From Chromatiales bacterium (lineage in GTDB: Bacteria; Pseudomonadota; Gammaproteobacteria; Chromatiales; Chromatiaceae): 19,451 nucleotides of DNA. The notes beneath the pieces are model-generated. The model saw nothing but the letters and a program-made list of their open reading frames with translations, had not been told where the DNA came from and ran no database searches. The stretch lies in NCBI GenBank assembly GCA_024639625.1, contig JAHEIA010000001.1, positions 1 through 19,451 of the forward strand. Direction: 5' to 3'. This document shows, in pieces, positions 8,364 to 17,739 of the stretch. Position 1 is the first letter of the stretch, and the number at the start of each line of letters is the position of its first letter. Both the position numbers and the translations under genes were made by a program.

Positions 8364-9587
8364 CTAGAGGTCTTGCAGGATCTCGTCCCGCTTCCTTTCG
8401 TAGTCCTGGTCCGAAATCAGGCCTTGTTCGTGCAGACTCTTCAGCTTCTTCAAACGGCCCTCCAAGCTGTCGCCGCCCCCACTCGAGGTCGATGGTGCGG
8501 CACTTTGCGCTTGCGGCGCCGGCTTGGGGCCGAAATCGGCTGCACCGACGGAGCTGTCCGGCTCGATCAACCAACCGGCTACCCAACCGGCCTGCCCTGC
8601 TTCCGTCTGCACCTGAACCCAACTGCCCTGCTGGCCCTGTACCAACAGCGGCGTTCCCTGGCTCACGGAAAAGGCCACAGGATTCGTCTGCCCCGGACCG
8701 CTGCGTACATTCAGTTTGGCCGATTTGACCCTGACACCGTCGCCAGCAGCGTAGCTTCGAGTCGTCCGGGCGCTACTGGAAGACGCATAGGATGCCTTGC
8801 GTGCCCCCCCGGAACCGTAGTGGTAATAGGTGCTCGGGGTTTTGCTGACGATGAATTCCACCGCCTGGTTGATACAAGCGCGCAACGCCTTTTCTTTCGG
8901 CGTATTCTCCCAGCTTTGCAGAGCGCCACCGAGAGCCCCGCCGCCGAAATAGCCGCCAATCGCACCCCCTATATCCACATCGGTGGAAGAACCCTCCACG
9001 CTGGTGGCCGCCAGGATGCGCGAGGTCCGGGTGTCGATGACCCTCACGTCGATCGCCATGTGCGCCTTCTGCACCGCACCGCCAATGGCACCGAGCACGC
9101 TGCCTACCAGGCCGCCCGCCGCCCCGCGCGTTCCGCCCGCATCCGCTTCGAACTCGGTGACCGCCCCGGTCACCAACAGCTCTGCCCCTTCAATCTGGCC
9201 AATCGGGGCCTCGGTACCGCGCTGCACCCGACCCGCCGCAGCCAAGTCTTGCTCCGCCAGCACGTCCGAAAGTGTCTGCCGCTCGAGGACGATGAAACGG
9301 TTGGTATTGAACAAAGCGGTGGTTAACTGGTCGGCCATTCCATCACCGATCTCACGCGTCCACCAGTGTTTGCGCGTCTTGTTTGTAAAACGCGCTACCG
9401 CCACCCGCGCCTTGGGTCCGTCGTAGGCTTCGGATTGAGCGCTCTGGATATCCGGCGAGCCCTGGCCCGCGGTGACCGTAGTCTCGGGCTCCTGCATGAA
9501 GATATCCGCCAGGCCAGCCAGTACCGGCTCGGCGGCCAGGAGCGCAACTCCGACCACCGCCGAATAAAGCATTCGCTTCGTCTCCAT
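8364..9587 (-). CDS. CsgG-type protein with SH3b and SHOCT domains
   Basis: The 407-residue product has a signal-peptide-like N-terminus (about 6-24, MLYSAVVGVALLAAEPVLAG). A CsgG/curli-assembly-type domain follows at about 60-250 (RVAVARFTNKT; LTTALFNTNRFIVLER; GAELLVTGAVTEFE; VRVIDTRTSRIL). Next come a Ser/Tyr-rich linker, a bacterial SH3 domain at about 283-342 (KLNVRSGPG; GSWVQVQ; AGWVAGWLIEP) and a C-terminal SHOCT motif (374-407, ending LHEQGLISDQDYERKRDEIL). CsgG forms the outer-membrane curli pore, but no csgABEF gene is here and there is no lipobox cysteine; the only cysteine is C238. Two glycine-rich stretches (151-170, 207-221) sit inside the domain. ATG at 9587 follows GGGGAG. It lies between parE and parC. 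Exact function is unknown. Confidence 0.8.
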   Translation of the reverse strand: METKRMLYSAVVGVALLAAEPVLAGLADIFMQEPETTVTAGQGSPDIQSAQSEAYDGPKARVAVARFTNKTRKHWWTREIGDGMADQLTTALFNTNRFIVLERQTLSDVLAEQDLAAAGRVQRGTEAPIGQIEGAELLVTGAVTEFEADAGGTRGAAGGLVGSVLGAIGGAVQKAHMAIDVRVIDTRTSRILAATSVEGSSTDVDIGGAIGGYFGGGALGGALQSWENTPKEKALRACINQAVEFIVSKTPSTYYHYGSGGARKASYASSSSARTTRSYAAGDGVRVKSAKLNVRSGPGQTNPVAFSVSQGTPLLVQGQQGSWVQVQTEAGQAGWVAGWLIEPDSSVGAADFGPKPAPQAQSAAPSTSSGGGDSLEGRLKKLKSLHEQGLISDQDYERKRDEILQDL

Positions 9588-9704
9588 CCTTCGTCTCCCC
9601 CTGAGTCGTTAGCAAATCGAATTGGCGCGGCTACGTGCTGGCGGACGCTCACGGATACCGGCACGGGTAATCCCGGCGCTGCCACACCGAAAAACCAGGG
9701 GTCC

Positions 9705-11630
<1,926 letters not shown>

Positions 11631-11668
11631 CTATGGCAATCGCCCTGAACCCCGACGAAACCGGCATG

Positions 11669-11677
11669 AGTGTATCA
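11669..11677 (-). promoter_or_regulatory. Extended -10 promoter candidate for parE
   Basis: Read on the minus strand this is TGATACACT, an extended -10 (TGn plus TACACT). The -35 position 17 nt upstream is CTGAGC, a poor match, as is usual for extended -10 promoters. Transcription would start near 11662 and give a leader of about 70 nt before parE. Confidence 0.45.
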
Positions 11678-11726
11678 TGCAAGCGCGCCACGCTCAGGAC
11701 CCGCGCGGCAAGCTTGCGGTTTGCCG

Positions 11727-11755
11727 TTGCGGGACCAGCCCCGGGAGGCTAGGTT
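11727..11755 (+). promoter_or_regulatory. Weak promoter candidate for the YbaK-like gene
   Basis: TTGCGG (11727-11732) and TAGGTT (11750-11755) are spaced by exactly 17 nt, 47 nt before the ATG at 11802. Each hexamer matches consensus at only three positions, so the spacing is the main support. Confidence 0.25.
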
Positions 11756-11801
11756 ACTCGGTGAGAGGCGTTTGAAACATTTCGTGCGAGGAGTTCCCTT
11801 G

Positions 11802-12275
11802 ATGGCGATTGCAAAGAAACTGAAGGCATATCTGGATACCCACAACCACAAGAACTACCGCTTGGTCCGTCATCCCCACAGCGCATCGAGCATGGAAACC
11901 GCTGAGGTCGCCCATGTCCCCGGCGATTGTCTGGCGAAAGGCGTCGTCCTCAAGGATGCCACCGGTTATCTGGTGGTCGTCTTGCCTTCCGACTTTCACG
12001 TCGAACTCGAGACGCTCAATGAGATGACGCACAGAGAGATGCATATGGCCAGCGAGACCGAACTCGCCGAGCTGTTTCCGGACTGCGAGGTGGGTGCCAT
12101 CCCCCCTCTCGGGATGGCCTACGAGATCGAAACTCTGTGGGATACTTCGCTTGGCGACAAAGAAACCGTTTTTTTCGAGGCCGGAGACCACGAATCTCTG
12201 GTCAAGGTCAGCGGGCGGCACTTTCACGAGTTGATGGCGCCGGCGACCCGCGGCCTGTTCAGCCGCCGCATCTGA
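11802..12275 (+). CDS. YbaK/EbsC family aminoacyl-tRNA deacylase-like protein
   Basis: This 157-residue protein has the YbaK/aminoacyl-tRNA deacylase fold, which hydrolyses mischarged aminoacyl-tRNAs in trans. Visible family marks are the conserved lysine in LAKGVVLKDATGYLVVVLP (about 45-62), the LFPDCEVGAIPPLG motif (about 96-109) and a following FEAG-x-H segment. It is not close enough to assign to YbaK (Cys-tRNAPro) or ProXp-ala, so substrate is open. MAIAKKLKAYLDTHNHKNY at the start is typical of the short stand-alone form. The ATG at 11802 has an excellent GAGGAG 8 nt upstream; the frame is open back to 11670 but that part is unlike the family. It is divergent from parE and followed by xseB after 88 nt. 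Confidence 0.8.
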   Translation: MAIAKKLKAYLDTHNHKNYRLVRHPHSASSMETAEVAHVPGDCLAKGVVLKDATGYLVVVLPSDFHVELETLNEMTHREMHMASETELAELFPDCEVGAIPPLGMAYEIETLWDTSLGDKETVFFEAGDHESLVKVSGRHFHELMAPATRGLFSRRI

Positions 12276-12363
12276 TCCCCGGATCTGCGCTCCGAGCTCG
12301 ATTTGACCGCTCCGAGTCGCCTGGGGTAGCGTAAGCGGCCTTGTTGCAACGGGAAGAACCATC

Positions 12364-12600
12364 GTGGTGCGAAAAAAGCTCCCCCAATCGTTCGAAGCAG
12401 CGATTTCCGAACTGGAAGCGCTGGTGGAATCCATGGAGAAAGGGGAACTGTCTCTGGAGGAGACATTGCAGAATTTCGAGCGTGGCGTATCGTTGACCAA
12501 AAGCTGCCAGCAAGCCCTGGAGAAGGCGGAACAGCGGGTGCGCATCTTGAGCGGTGAAGGCGAATCGGCGGCACTGGAATCATTCGAAAGCGATGACTGA
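12364..12600 (+). CDS. xseB: Exodeoxyribonuclease VII small subunit XseB
   Basis: XseB is the small helical subunit that associates with the XseA catalytic subunit of exonuclease VII. The 78-residue product shows the whole family signature: SFEAAISELEALVESMEKGELSLEETL then FERGVSL and a C-terminal coiled coil ending in QRVRIL. The start is GTG at 12364, with a second GTG directly after it; GGGAAGAA lies upstream. The stop codon overlaps the ispA start, so the two are probably translationally coupled. xseB-ispA is a standard gammaproteobacterial pair. Confidence 0.94.
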   Translation: MVRKKLPQSFEAAISELEALVESMEKGELSLEETLQNFERGVSLTKSCQQALEKAEQRVRILSGEGESAALESFESDD

Positions 12601-13492
12601 TTCCGTCCTGCAGGCGTTTATGCAGGAATGTCAGGGCCGAGTAAACGCCGCTCTCGAGACCTGGCTGCCCTCGGCGAAGACCCACCCCGAAACCTTGCAC
12701 CAAGCCATGCGCTACGCCGCCCTCTCGGGCGGGAAGCGGATTCGTCCGATTTTGACGTACGCCAGCGGTCAGGCGGTAGGAATCGAGCGCAAACGCCTCG
12801 ACGGGCCCGCCTGTGCAGTAGAGCTGATCCATTCCTACTCCCTGGTGCACGACGATCTGCCGGCAATGGACGACGATGACCTGCGACGCGGCCAGCCGAC
12901 CTGCCATAGGGCCTTCGATGAAGCAACCGCAATACTTGCCGGGGACGCGTTACAGACCCTCGCTTTTTACGTTCTGAGCAAAGACGGAGGCATGCAGGCA
13001 GGCCAAACCGAACGGCTGCGCATGATCGAGCAACTTGCCTGCGCAAGCGGCTCCCGCGGTATGGTCGGAGGGCAGGCCCTGGATCTGCAAGCCGTAGGCA
13101 AAGAACTGGACCTGGTCGAACTCGAAAACATGCATATCCACAAGACCGGAGCACTGATTCGCGCCAGCGTATGCTTGGGGACCCTACTCGACCCGGATGC
13201 CGATCCGGAGACCTTGCGGCGGCTCGACCGCTACGCCAAATGTATCGGCCTCGCTTTCCAGATCAGGGACGATGTCCTTGACGTAGAGGGAGAAACCGCC
13301 ACCCTGGGAAAGACTCAGGGTAAGGACCAGGCGCTGAACAAACCGACCTACCCCGGGTTGCTCGGGCTCTCCGAAGCACGGGAAAAGGCGGAGGCCTTGT
13401 CGGCGGAAGCCATCGAATGCCTGGGGGTACTGGGCTCCGAGGCGGAGCCGTTGCGCGCACTCGCGGCCTTTATCATCGGCCGCAGCCACTAG
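12593..13492 (+). CDS. ispA: Farnesyl diphosphate synthase IspA
   Basis: IspA condenses DMAPP and two IPP into farnesyl diphosphate, precursor of undecaprenyl phosphate, quinone tails and other isoprenoids. The 299-residue protein is of normal length. The first aspartate-rich motif with its two-residue insert is DDLPAMDDDDLRRG (87-100), the second is QIRDDVLDVEG (223-233), and GGKRIRP (47-53) binds IPP. The A-M-R-Y-A-A-L-S stretch just before it is typical of bacterial FPP synthases. The start is ATG at 12593, giving an 8-nt overlap (ATGACTGA) with xseB. dxs, which follows ispA in many relatives, is absent; folE2 comes next after 235 nt. Confidence 0.95.
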   Translation: MTDSVLQAFMQECQGRVNAALETWLPSAKTHPETLHQAMRYAALSGGKRIRPILTYASGQAVGIERKRLDGPACAVELIHSYSLVHDDLPAMDDDDLRRGQPTCHRAFDEATAILAGDALQTLAFYVLSKDGGMQAGQTERLRMIEQLACASGSRGMVGGQALDLQAVGKELDLVELENMHIHKTGALIRASVCLGTLLDPDADPETLRRLDRYAKCIGLAFQIRDDVLDVEGETATLGKTQGKDQALNKPTYPGLLGLSEAREKAEALSAEAIECLGVLGSEAEPLRALAAFIIGRSH

Positions 13493-13515
13493 GCTTTCTG
13501 CATGACGGCATGCTG

Positions 13516-13543
13516 TTGCGCGAATCGTGGGTAACGGGATAAT
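13516..13543 (+). promoter_or_regulatory. Distal promoter candidate upstream of folE2
   Basis: TTGCGC (13516-13521) and GATAAT (13538-13543) are separated by 16 nt; the -10 hexamer matches consensus at five of six positions. It would give a leader of about 178 nt. It lies just past the ispA stop. Confidence 0.3.
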
Positions 13544-13630
13544 TAGAAGTTTATGGTATTCTTTCTCCTATACTCGGCCTGAACGCATTGGATGCGCAGC
13601 CGGCAAAGAAAATCGTATTGCGTCGGCAGC

Positions 13631-13659
13631 TTGTGTCACCCCAACTGATCCCTTACTAT
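13631..13659 (+). promoter_or_regulatory. folE2: Proximal promoter candidate upstream of folE2
   Basis: TTGTGT (13631-13636) and TACTAT (13654-13659) are spaced by 17 nt. The IscR-like palindrome begins within the -10 element and extends over the likely transcription start (about 13666), a position suited to repression. Confidence 0.4.
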
Positions 13660-13681
13660 TCCGACTAAATTAGTCAGCTAT
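13657..13681 (+). promoter_or_regulatory. IscR type-1-like operator upstream of folE2
   Basis: The core GACTAAATTAGTC (13663-13675) is a near-perfect palindrome about a central A. It matches the core of the IscR type-1 (Fe-S-form) consensus, GACT-R-WWW-Y-AGTC, at every position, and the right flank AGCTAT also fits. The left flank TATTCC agrees only in its last two bases. Rrf2-family IscR senses Fe-S clusters and normally represses its own isc operon through such sites. No iscR lies in the window, so assignment of the regulator is inference. Confidence 0.5.
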
Positions 13682-13727
13682 TCTAGAAGGCGCGCCTTAC
13701 TCCCGCACGCCGATCGAGGATTGAGTC

Positions 13728-14555
13728 ATGACCAGAGCAACCCAGCAGGTCGACGAATCGAGCATTATCGCCGACGTGCAGAACAGCGCGGACACGCGTC
13801 GCATCGCCATCGACAAGGTCGGCATCAAGGACATTCGACATCCGGTGCGGGTGCGGGACCGCAGCGGCGGTGAACAGCATACGATCGCGACGTTCAACAT
13901 GTATGTGAATCTCCCGCACAATTTCAAAGGGACCCACATGTCACGCTTCGTGGAGATCCTCAACAGTCATGAGAAAGAGATCGGGGTCCAATCGTTCAAG
14001 GAGATCCTGACCGAAATGGCGCTCCGCTTGGAGGCGGAGGCGGGTCATATCGAGATGAGTTTCCCCTATTTCATCAACAAACGGGCACCGATTTCCGGGG
14101 TCGAAAGCCTGCTCGATTACGCCGTGACCCTGATCGGCGAGGTCCGCAACCGCCAACCGACCATGTATATCAAGGTGGTGGTTCCGGTAACCAGCCTGTG
14201 CCCTTGCTCGAAAGAAATCTCCGCCTACGGGGCCCACAACCAACGCTCCCACGTGACCGTTAAAGTGCGCACCAAAGGCTTCGTATGGATTGAAGAAGTG
14301 ATTGATCTGGTGGAGAAAGAAGCGTCTTGCGAACTCTTCGGGCTGCTCAAGCGTCCGGACGAGAAGTATGTGACCGAGCGCGCCTATGACAATCCGAAGT
14401 TCGTCGAAGACATGGTGCGGGACGTTGCGGTTCGGCTGAACGAAGACGAACGGTTCACGGCGTACAGCGTCGAATCAGAAAACTTCGAGTCCATACACAA
14501 CCATTCCGCCTACGCCTTGATCCGACGGGACAAGGAAGCAGAGGAGAGCGGCTAG
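13728..14555 (+). CDS. folE2: GTP cyclohydrolase IB FolE2
   Basis: FolE2 converts GTP to 7,8-dihydroneopterin triphosphate, the first step to folate and also to queuosine; unlike zinc-dependent FolE it can use manganese or other metals. The 275-residue product shows the family motifs [13 protein letters not shown] (62-74) and [21 protein letters not shown] (154-174) containing the metal-binding cysteine region (C158, C160), and a C-terminal [17 protein letters not shown] histidine segment. The start ATG at 13728 has GAGGA 7 nt upstream. It stands alone behind its own promoter region with an IscR-like site, and is convergent with the aspartic protease gene, 49 nt away. In some bacteria folE2 is a Zur-regulated backup; no Zur box is evident here. 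Confidence 0.94.
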   Translation: MTRATQQVDESSIIADVQNSADTRRIAIDKVGIKDIRHPVRVRDRSGGEQHTIATFNMYVNLPHNFKGTHMSRFVEILNSHEKEIGVQSFKEILTEMALRLEAEAGHIEMSFPYFINKRAPISGVESLLDYAVTLIGEVRNRQPTMYIKVVVPVTSLCPCSKEISAYGAHNQRSHVTVKVRTKGFVWIEEVIDLVEKEASCELFGLLKRPDEKYVTERAYDNPKFVEDMVRDVAVRLNEDERFTAYSVESENFESIHNHSAYALIRRDKEAEESG

Positions 14556-14604
14556 CCCGAGCATCAGGGATTCGTATGCGGTACACATTCGGAGGCTGGC
14601 CGGC

Positions 14605-15291
14605 TCAGTACTTGGCCTTCAACTTAAGGATGTTGCCCTGGTTCTCCATGACCACCCTATTCAGAAAGGTCATTCCGAGCAACACTTGGCGCGGGCCGGG
14701 TCCTTCGATAACGACAGCCCCGACGTTCGGCAACTCGATCGGCCCCACCTTGACCTGCTGCAGTTTGACCGCGTGGCCGCGGCTCAGTCCCGCAGCGGTA
14801 CTGACCCCCACCGGGATACCCTGCTGCTGGTAGTCGATGCCGAGCCGTTCGGCCTCCATGGAACTCATGGCGACCATCGAGGCTCCGGTATCCACCAGCA
14901 AGCGCACCGCATGCCCGTTGATGCTCCCGTCAGTGCTGAAACCACCTCGGTTGTCGCGCAGAATCCGGACCTCGGCCAACCTCGGCTTGCTGTAGCTGCC
15001 CCCGATATCGGAGGCCAGGCGATAGGTGTCCACCCGGCCGTTGAATTCGATCACTGCTTCTTTGCTGTTGGCCGAGATCAGCCTCACGCCACCGCGCACA
15101 GGCTCACCGACACTGATCAGTTGCCGGCTGCCGTCGACCGAGATCATGGCTTTATCAGGAAATAGGGCCAGCACCTTGGGCTGGGATGCAGCGAAACCGG
15201 CAAGGGAAAATACCAGCACCGTGGACGCGACGAGCCAGCGGGACGCCCGCTCGGCCACCCCGGCCTGCAGGCCGTTTGCACACCCGAACAT
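14605..15291 (-). CDS. Retropepsin-like (clan AA) aspartic protease, exported or anchored
   Basis: The 228-residue protein has a hydrophobic segment at about 19-35 (WLVASTVLVFSLAGFAA), either a signal peptide or an anchor, and then about 75 residues of poorly defined sequence. A single-motif retropepsin-like domain follows at about 108-228, with the catalytic LLVDTGASMVAMS (DTGAS 134-138), the flap-region G-x-S-T-A-A-G segment and LLGMTFLNR (204-212). Such bacterial proteins are thought to work as dimers; physiological substrates are unknown. ATG 15291 is assumed, though the GGAGG in front is very close. GTG at 15258 is an alternative that gives a more normal signal peptide. It lies 33 nt after pgpA and is the last gene of the operon. 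Confidence 0.82.
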   Translation of the reverse strand: MFGCANGLQAGVAERASRWLVASTVLVFSLAGFAASQPKVLALFPDKAMISVDGSRQLISVGEPVRGGVRLISANSKEAVIEFNGRVDTYRLASDIGGSYSKPRLAEVRILRDNRGGFSTDGSINGHAVRLLVDTGASMVAMSSMEAERLGIDYQQQGIPVGVSTAAGLSRGHAVKLQQVKVGPIELPNVGAVVIEGPGPRQVLLGMTFLNRVVMENQGNILKLKAKY

Positions 15292-15324
15292 CGCCTCCCC
15301 CCTACATTCCCCCAGAGCCTTTTA

Positions 15325-15819
15325 TCATAGCAGTAACCTAAGGCTCGCTTGCAGTGCACATAGCGCAAAAATGCCCGCCAGCACATCGTCCAACATGATG
15401 CCAAGGCCCCCTGTAACGCGCTGGTCCAGCCAGCCAATTGGCCAGGGCTTCCAGATATCGAACAGGCGAAACCAGAGAAATCCGAGCAGGACCGATAGCC
15501 AACTCTGCGGCGCACCGACCATGGTGACCAGATAGCCCACGATCTCATCCCATACGATTCCCGGGTGGTCGTGCACGCCCAGATGCCTGCTGGCGCGCCC
15601 GCATACGGCGATCCCGAGCAGCAACAGCAGGCCGGTCACAGCCGAATAGATAACCAACCCACAGGGTTCCAGCAGGAAGAAGAACGGAATGGCTGCCAGG
15701 GTGCCGACGGTCCCGGGCGCCTTGGGCGCGAGACCCGCTCCACAGCCAAATGCCAACACCTGCACCGGGTCGCGCCAACTAAACCGGATGCCCCCGGGAG
15801 GCAAGCGCAGGTCAGCCAT
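15325..15819 (-). CDS. pgpA: Phosphatidylglycerophosphatase A PgpA
   Basis: PgpA dephosphorylates phosphatidylglycerol phosphate to phosphatidylglycerol in the inner membrane. The 164-residue protein has the family pattern: GCGAGLAPKAPGTVGTLAA (about 26-44), VWDEIVGYLV (89-98), FRLFDIWKPWPIGW (117-130) and GGLGIMLDDVLAGI (137-150), with three or four hydrophobic helices between. The start is ATG at 15819. The frame is open further upstream, but only inside thiL. It overlaps the thiL stop by 8 nt (ATGGCTGA), indicating coupling. The thiL-pgpA order is standard in gammaproteobacteria. Confidence 0.95.
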   Translation of the reverse strand: MADLRLPPGGIRFSWRDPVQVLAFGCGAGLAPKAPGTVGTLAAIPFFFLLEPCGLVIYSAVTGLLLLLGIAVCGRASRHLGVHDHPGIVWDEIVGYLVTMVGAPQSWLSVLLGFLWFRLFDIWKPWPIGWLDQRVTGGLGIMLDDVLAGIFALCALQASLRLLL

Positions 15820-16834
15820 CGCTAGCGAAGTGTTGGTAGCCAGACGGCAGTCCGAGGATTTCCCTTCCGTCGGCGGCGACACAGCGCAATCCCGGTTGCC
15901 GTTCCACCAAACCAACTTGGGTCAGGCAGCATCCGAGCTTCCGCCCGAGATCCTCGACCCGACTCTGCAGATGCGCGGGAACTGCTACGCAAAGCTCATA
16001 ATCGTCACCCGCTGCCAGCGCAATACCCCAATCGCCGGTCTCCGCGACGTAGCGTCGCACTTCGCTGCCCAGAGGCAGAGAGGCAACGTGCACCCGGGCA
16101 CCCACATGGCTGGCAGCCAGGACGTGCCCAAGATCAGCCAACAAGCCGTCGGATAGATCGACCGCAGCGGAAGCCGTTCCGCGCAGCCCCATCCCCACGC
16201 TCACTCTCGGCTCCGGCCATTCCAGTCGCTGCTGCAAAACCTCAGGGTGCTGGATGTCTGGATTGAGACCCCGCGAAAAGCGTAGCGCGAGGCCCGCGTC
16301 ACCCAGGGTTCCGGTCACGTAAAGCAGGTCCCCGGGCCGCGCGCCGCTGCGCTGCAAGGCTTCTCCCGCCGGCACGAAACCCGTGGCCTGCACGGTAACC
16401 GAAAGCGGTCCGCGGGTCGTATCTCCCCCGATCAACTGCACCCCGTAGCGGGCTGCCAGCACGCTGAAACCGCGGCTGAATCCCCGCAGCCAATGCGCAT
16501 TCACCTGCGGCAAGGTAAGCGCCAGAACGGCCCACGCCGGCTCGGCGCCCATAGCGGCGAGATCGCTGAGATTCACTGCGAGAGCCTTATGGCCGAGGGA
16601 CGCCGGATCGGCAGAAGGGGAAAAATGCACCCCTTCCACCAGGGTGTCGACGGTGACCGCCAGATCCGCATCCGGCGGTGCGCGCAACAGGGCACAATCG
16701 TCCCCCACGCCCAGCAACACGTCGTTGCGCTTTCCGCAGGCGGAGAAATAGCGTTCGATCAGCTCGAATTCACCGAGCCCTTGTGCGGTTTCTGGGTCTT
16801 GGCGACCGGGCATCGGGGCGGCGCGGCGGGGCAT
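15812..16834 (-). CDS. thiL: Thiamine-monophosphate kinase ThiL
   Basis: ThiL phosphorylates thiamine monophosphate to thiamine diphosphate using ATP. Family motifs are GEFELIERYF (21-30), GVGDDCALL (42-50), VDTLVEGVHF (62-71), NLSDLAAMGAEP (88-99), GGDTTRGPLSVTVQ and VDLSDGLLADLGH, covering the magnesium and nucleotide sites. The ATG at 16834 gives 340 residues, about 20 more than usual before GEFELI; the ATG at 16813 (333 residues) is an alternative. No strong Shine-Dalgarno precedes either, and the gene begins 6 nt after the nusB stop, so reinitiation is likely. Confidence 0.94.
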   Translation of the reverse strand: MPRRAAPMPGRQDPETAQGLGEFELIERYFSACGKRNDVLLGVGDDCALLRAPPDADLAVTVDTLVEGVHFSPSADPASLGHKALAVNLSDLAAMGAEPAWAVLALTLPQVNAHWLRGFSRGFSVLAARYGVQLIGGDTTRGPLSVTVQATGFVPAGEALQRSGARPGDLLYVTGTLGDAGLALRFSRGLNPDIQHPEVLQQRLEWPEPRVSVGMGLRGTASAAVDLSDGLLADLGHVLAASHVGARVHVASLPLGSEVRRYVAETGDWGIALAAGDDYELCVAVPAHLQSRVEDLGRKLGCCLTQVGLVERQPGLRCVAADGREILGLPSGYQHFASDG

Positions 16835-16840
16835 CAACGC

Positions 16841-17269
16841 TCAAGCGGTGCCCGGCATTTCCGCCTGCCGTTCCTGCCTCGCCAGGCGGTCCAAGACGCC
16901 GTTGACATACTTGTGGCCCTCGGTGGCACCGAAAGTCTTGGCCAACTGCACCGCCTCGTTGATCGCCACGCGATAAGGGACCTCTGGGTGATACATGAGC
17001 TCGAAAGCCGCTAGGCGCAGAATCGCGCGTTCGACCGGGTCGACGCGAGCAATCGGGCGATCGAGAAAAGGGGCCAGGTGGTCGTCCAAGACACTGATTT
17101 CACCCGGTATCCGGTGCAGCAATTGCTTGAAATAGTCGACGTCGAAAAGACCATTCGAGTGTTCGCCGAGAAACGCCTGGTCGATGGCGCTGAGGTTGCC
17201 TCCCGTCATCTGCCATTGGTAGAGGGCCTGTACCGCGAGTTGCCGGGCCTTGCTGCGCTTACCCTTCAT
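16841..17269 (-). CDS. nusB: Transcription antitermination factor NusB
   Basis: NusB pairs with NusE (ribosomal protein S10) on boxA RNA in rRNA antitermination complexes. The 142-residue helical protein has the family start KGKRSKARQLAVQALYQWQMTG, the central PIARVDPVERAILRLAAFEL segment and the C-terminal YRVAINEAVQLAKTFGATEGHKYVNGVLDRLAR region, all near full length. Start ATG at 17269 shares one base with the ribH stop (TGATG). A TTG one codon upstream is possible. ribH-nusB-thiL is a classic gammaproteobacterial order. Confidence 0.95.
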   Translation of the reverse strand: MKGKRSKARQLAVQALYQWQMTGGNLSAIDQAFLGEHSNGLFDVDYFKQLLHRIPGEISVLDDHLAPFLDRPIARVDPVERAILRLAAFELMYHPEVPYRVAINEAVQLAKTFGATEGHKYVNGVLDRLARQERQAEMPGTA

Positions 17270-17739
17270 CAATCGAGTTGCCGCAGCAGGCTCACCATCT
17301 CAATCGCGGACAGCGCCGCCTCGGCTCCCTTGTTTCCCGCTTTGGTGCCAGCGCGCTCGATGGCCTGCTCGATGGTATCAACCGTCAGCACGCCAAAGGA
17401 TACGGGTACTCCATGCTGCAGACTGACATGCGCCATGCCTTTCACGCATTCCCCTGCAACATACTCGAAATGGGGGGTGCCGCCGCGAATTACCGCGCCC
17501 AAGGCAATGATGGCGTCATACTCTTGCTTACGCGCGACTCGTTCCAGGATCAACGGGATCTCGAATGCGCCCGGTACCCGCACTACAGTGAGGTCCTCTT
17601 CACTAACACCGTGGCGCTTCAGGGTATCGACAGCGCCGCGCAACAGGCTGTCCACTACGAAACTGTTAAAGCGCGCAACAACCAGACAGAAACGCGCGTT
17701 TCGCACGTGCAGTGCACCTTCTACGGTCTTCAGGGTCAT
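17269..17739 (-). CDS. ribH: 6,7-dimethyl-8-ribityllumazine synthase RibH
   Basis: RibH condenses 3,4-dihydroxy-2-butanone 4-phosphate with the ribityl pyrimidine to form lumazine, the penultimate step to riboflavin. The 156-residue protein matches the family in length, with [17 protein letters not shown] near the start, the binding loop [29 protein letters not shown] containing the catalytic histidine region, and [13 protein letters not shown] at the end. ATG at 17739 has a GAGAGA Shine-Dalgarno-like stretch. It is separated from ribBX by 148 nt, the only wide gap inside this operon. Confidence 0.96.
   Translation of the reverse strand: MTLKTVEGALHVRNARFCLVVARFNSFVVDSLLRGAVDTLKRHGVSEEDLTVVRVPGAFEIPLILERVARKQEYDAIIALGAVIRGGTPHFEYVAGECVKGMAHVSLQHGVPVSFGVLTVDTIEQAIERAGTKAGNKGAEAALSAIEMVSLLRQLD

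Noticed and set aside
8097..9326. 409-residue plus-strand frame opposite the CsgG-type gene
   Set aside because: It is the antisense frame of a recognisable multi-domain protein and contains no domain of its own.
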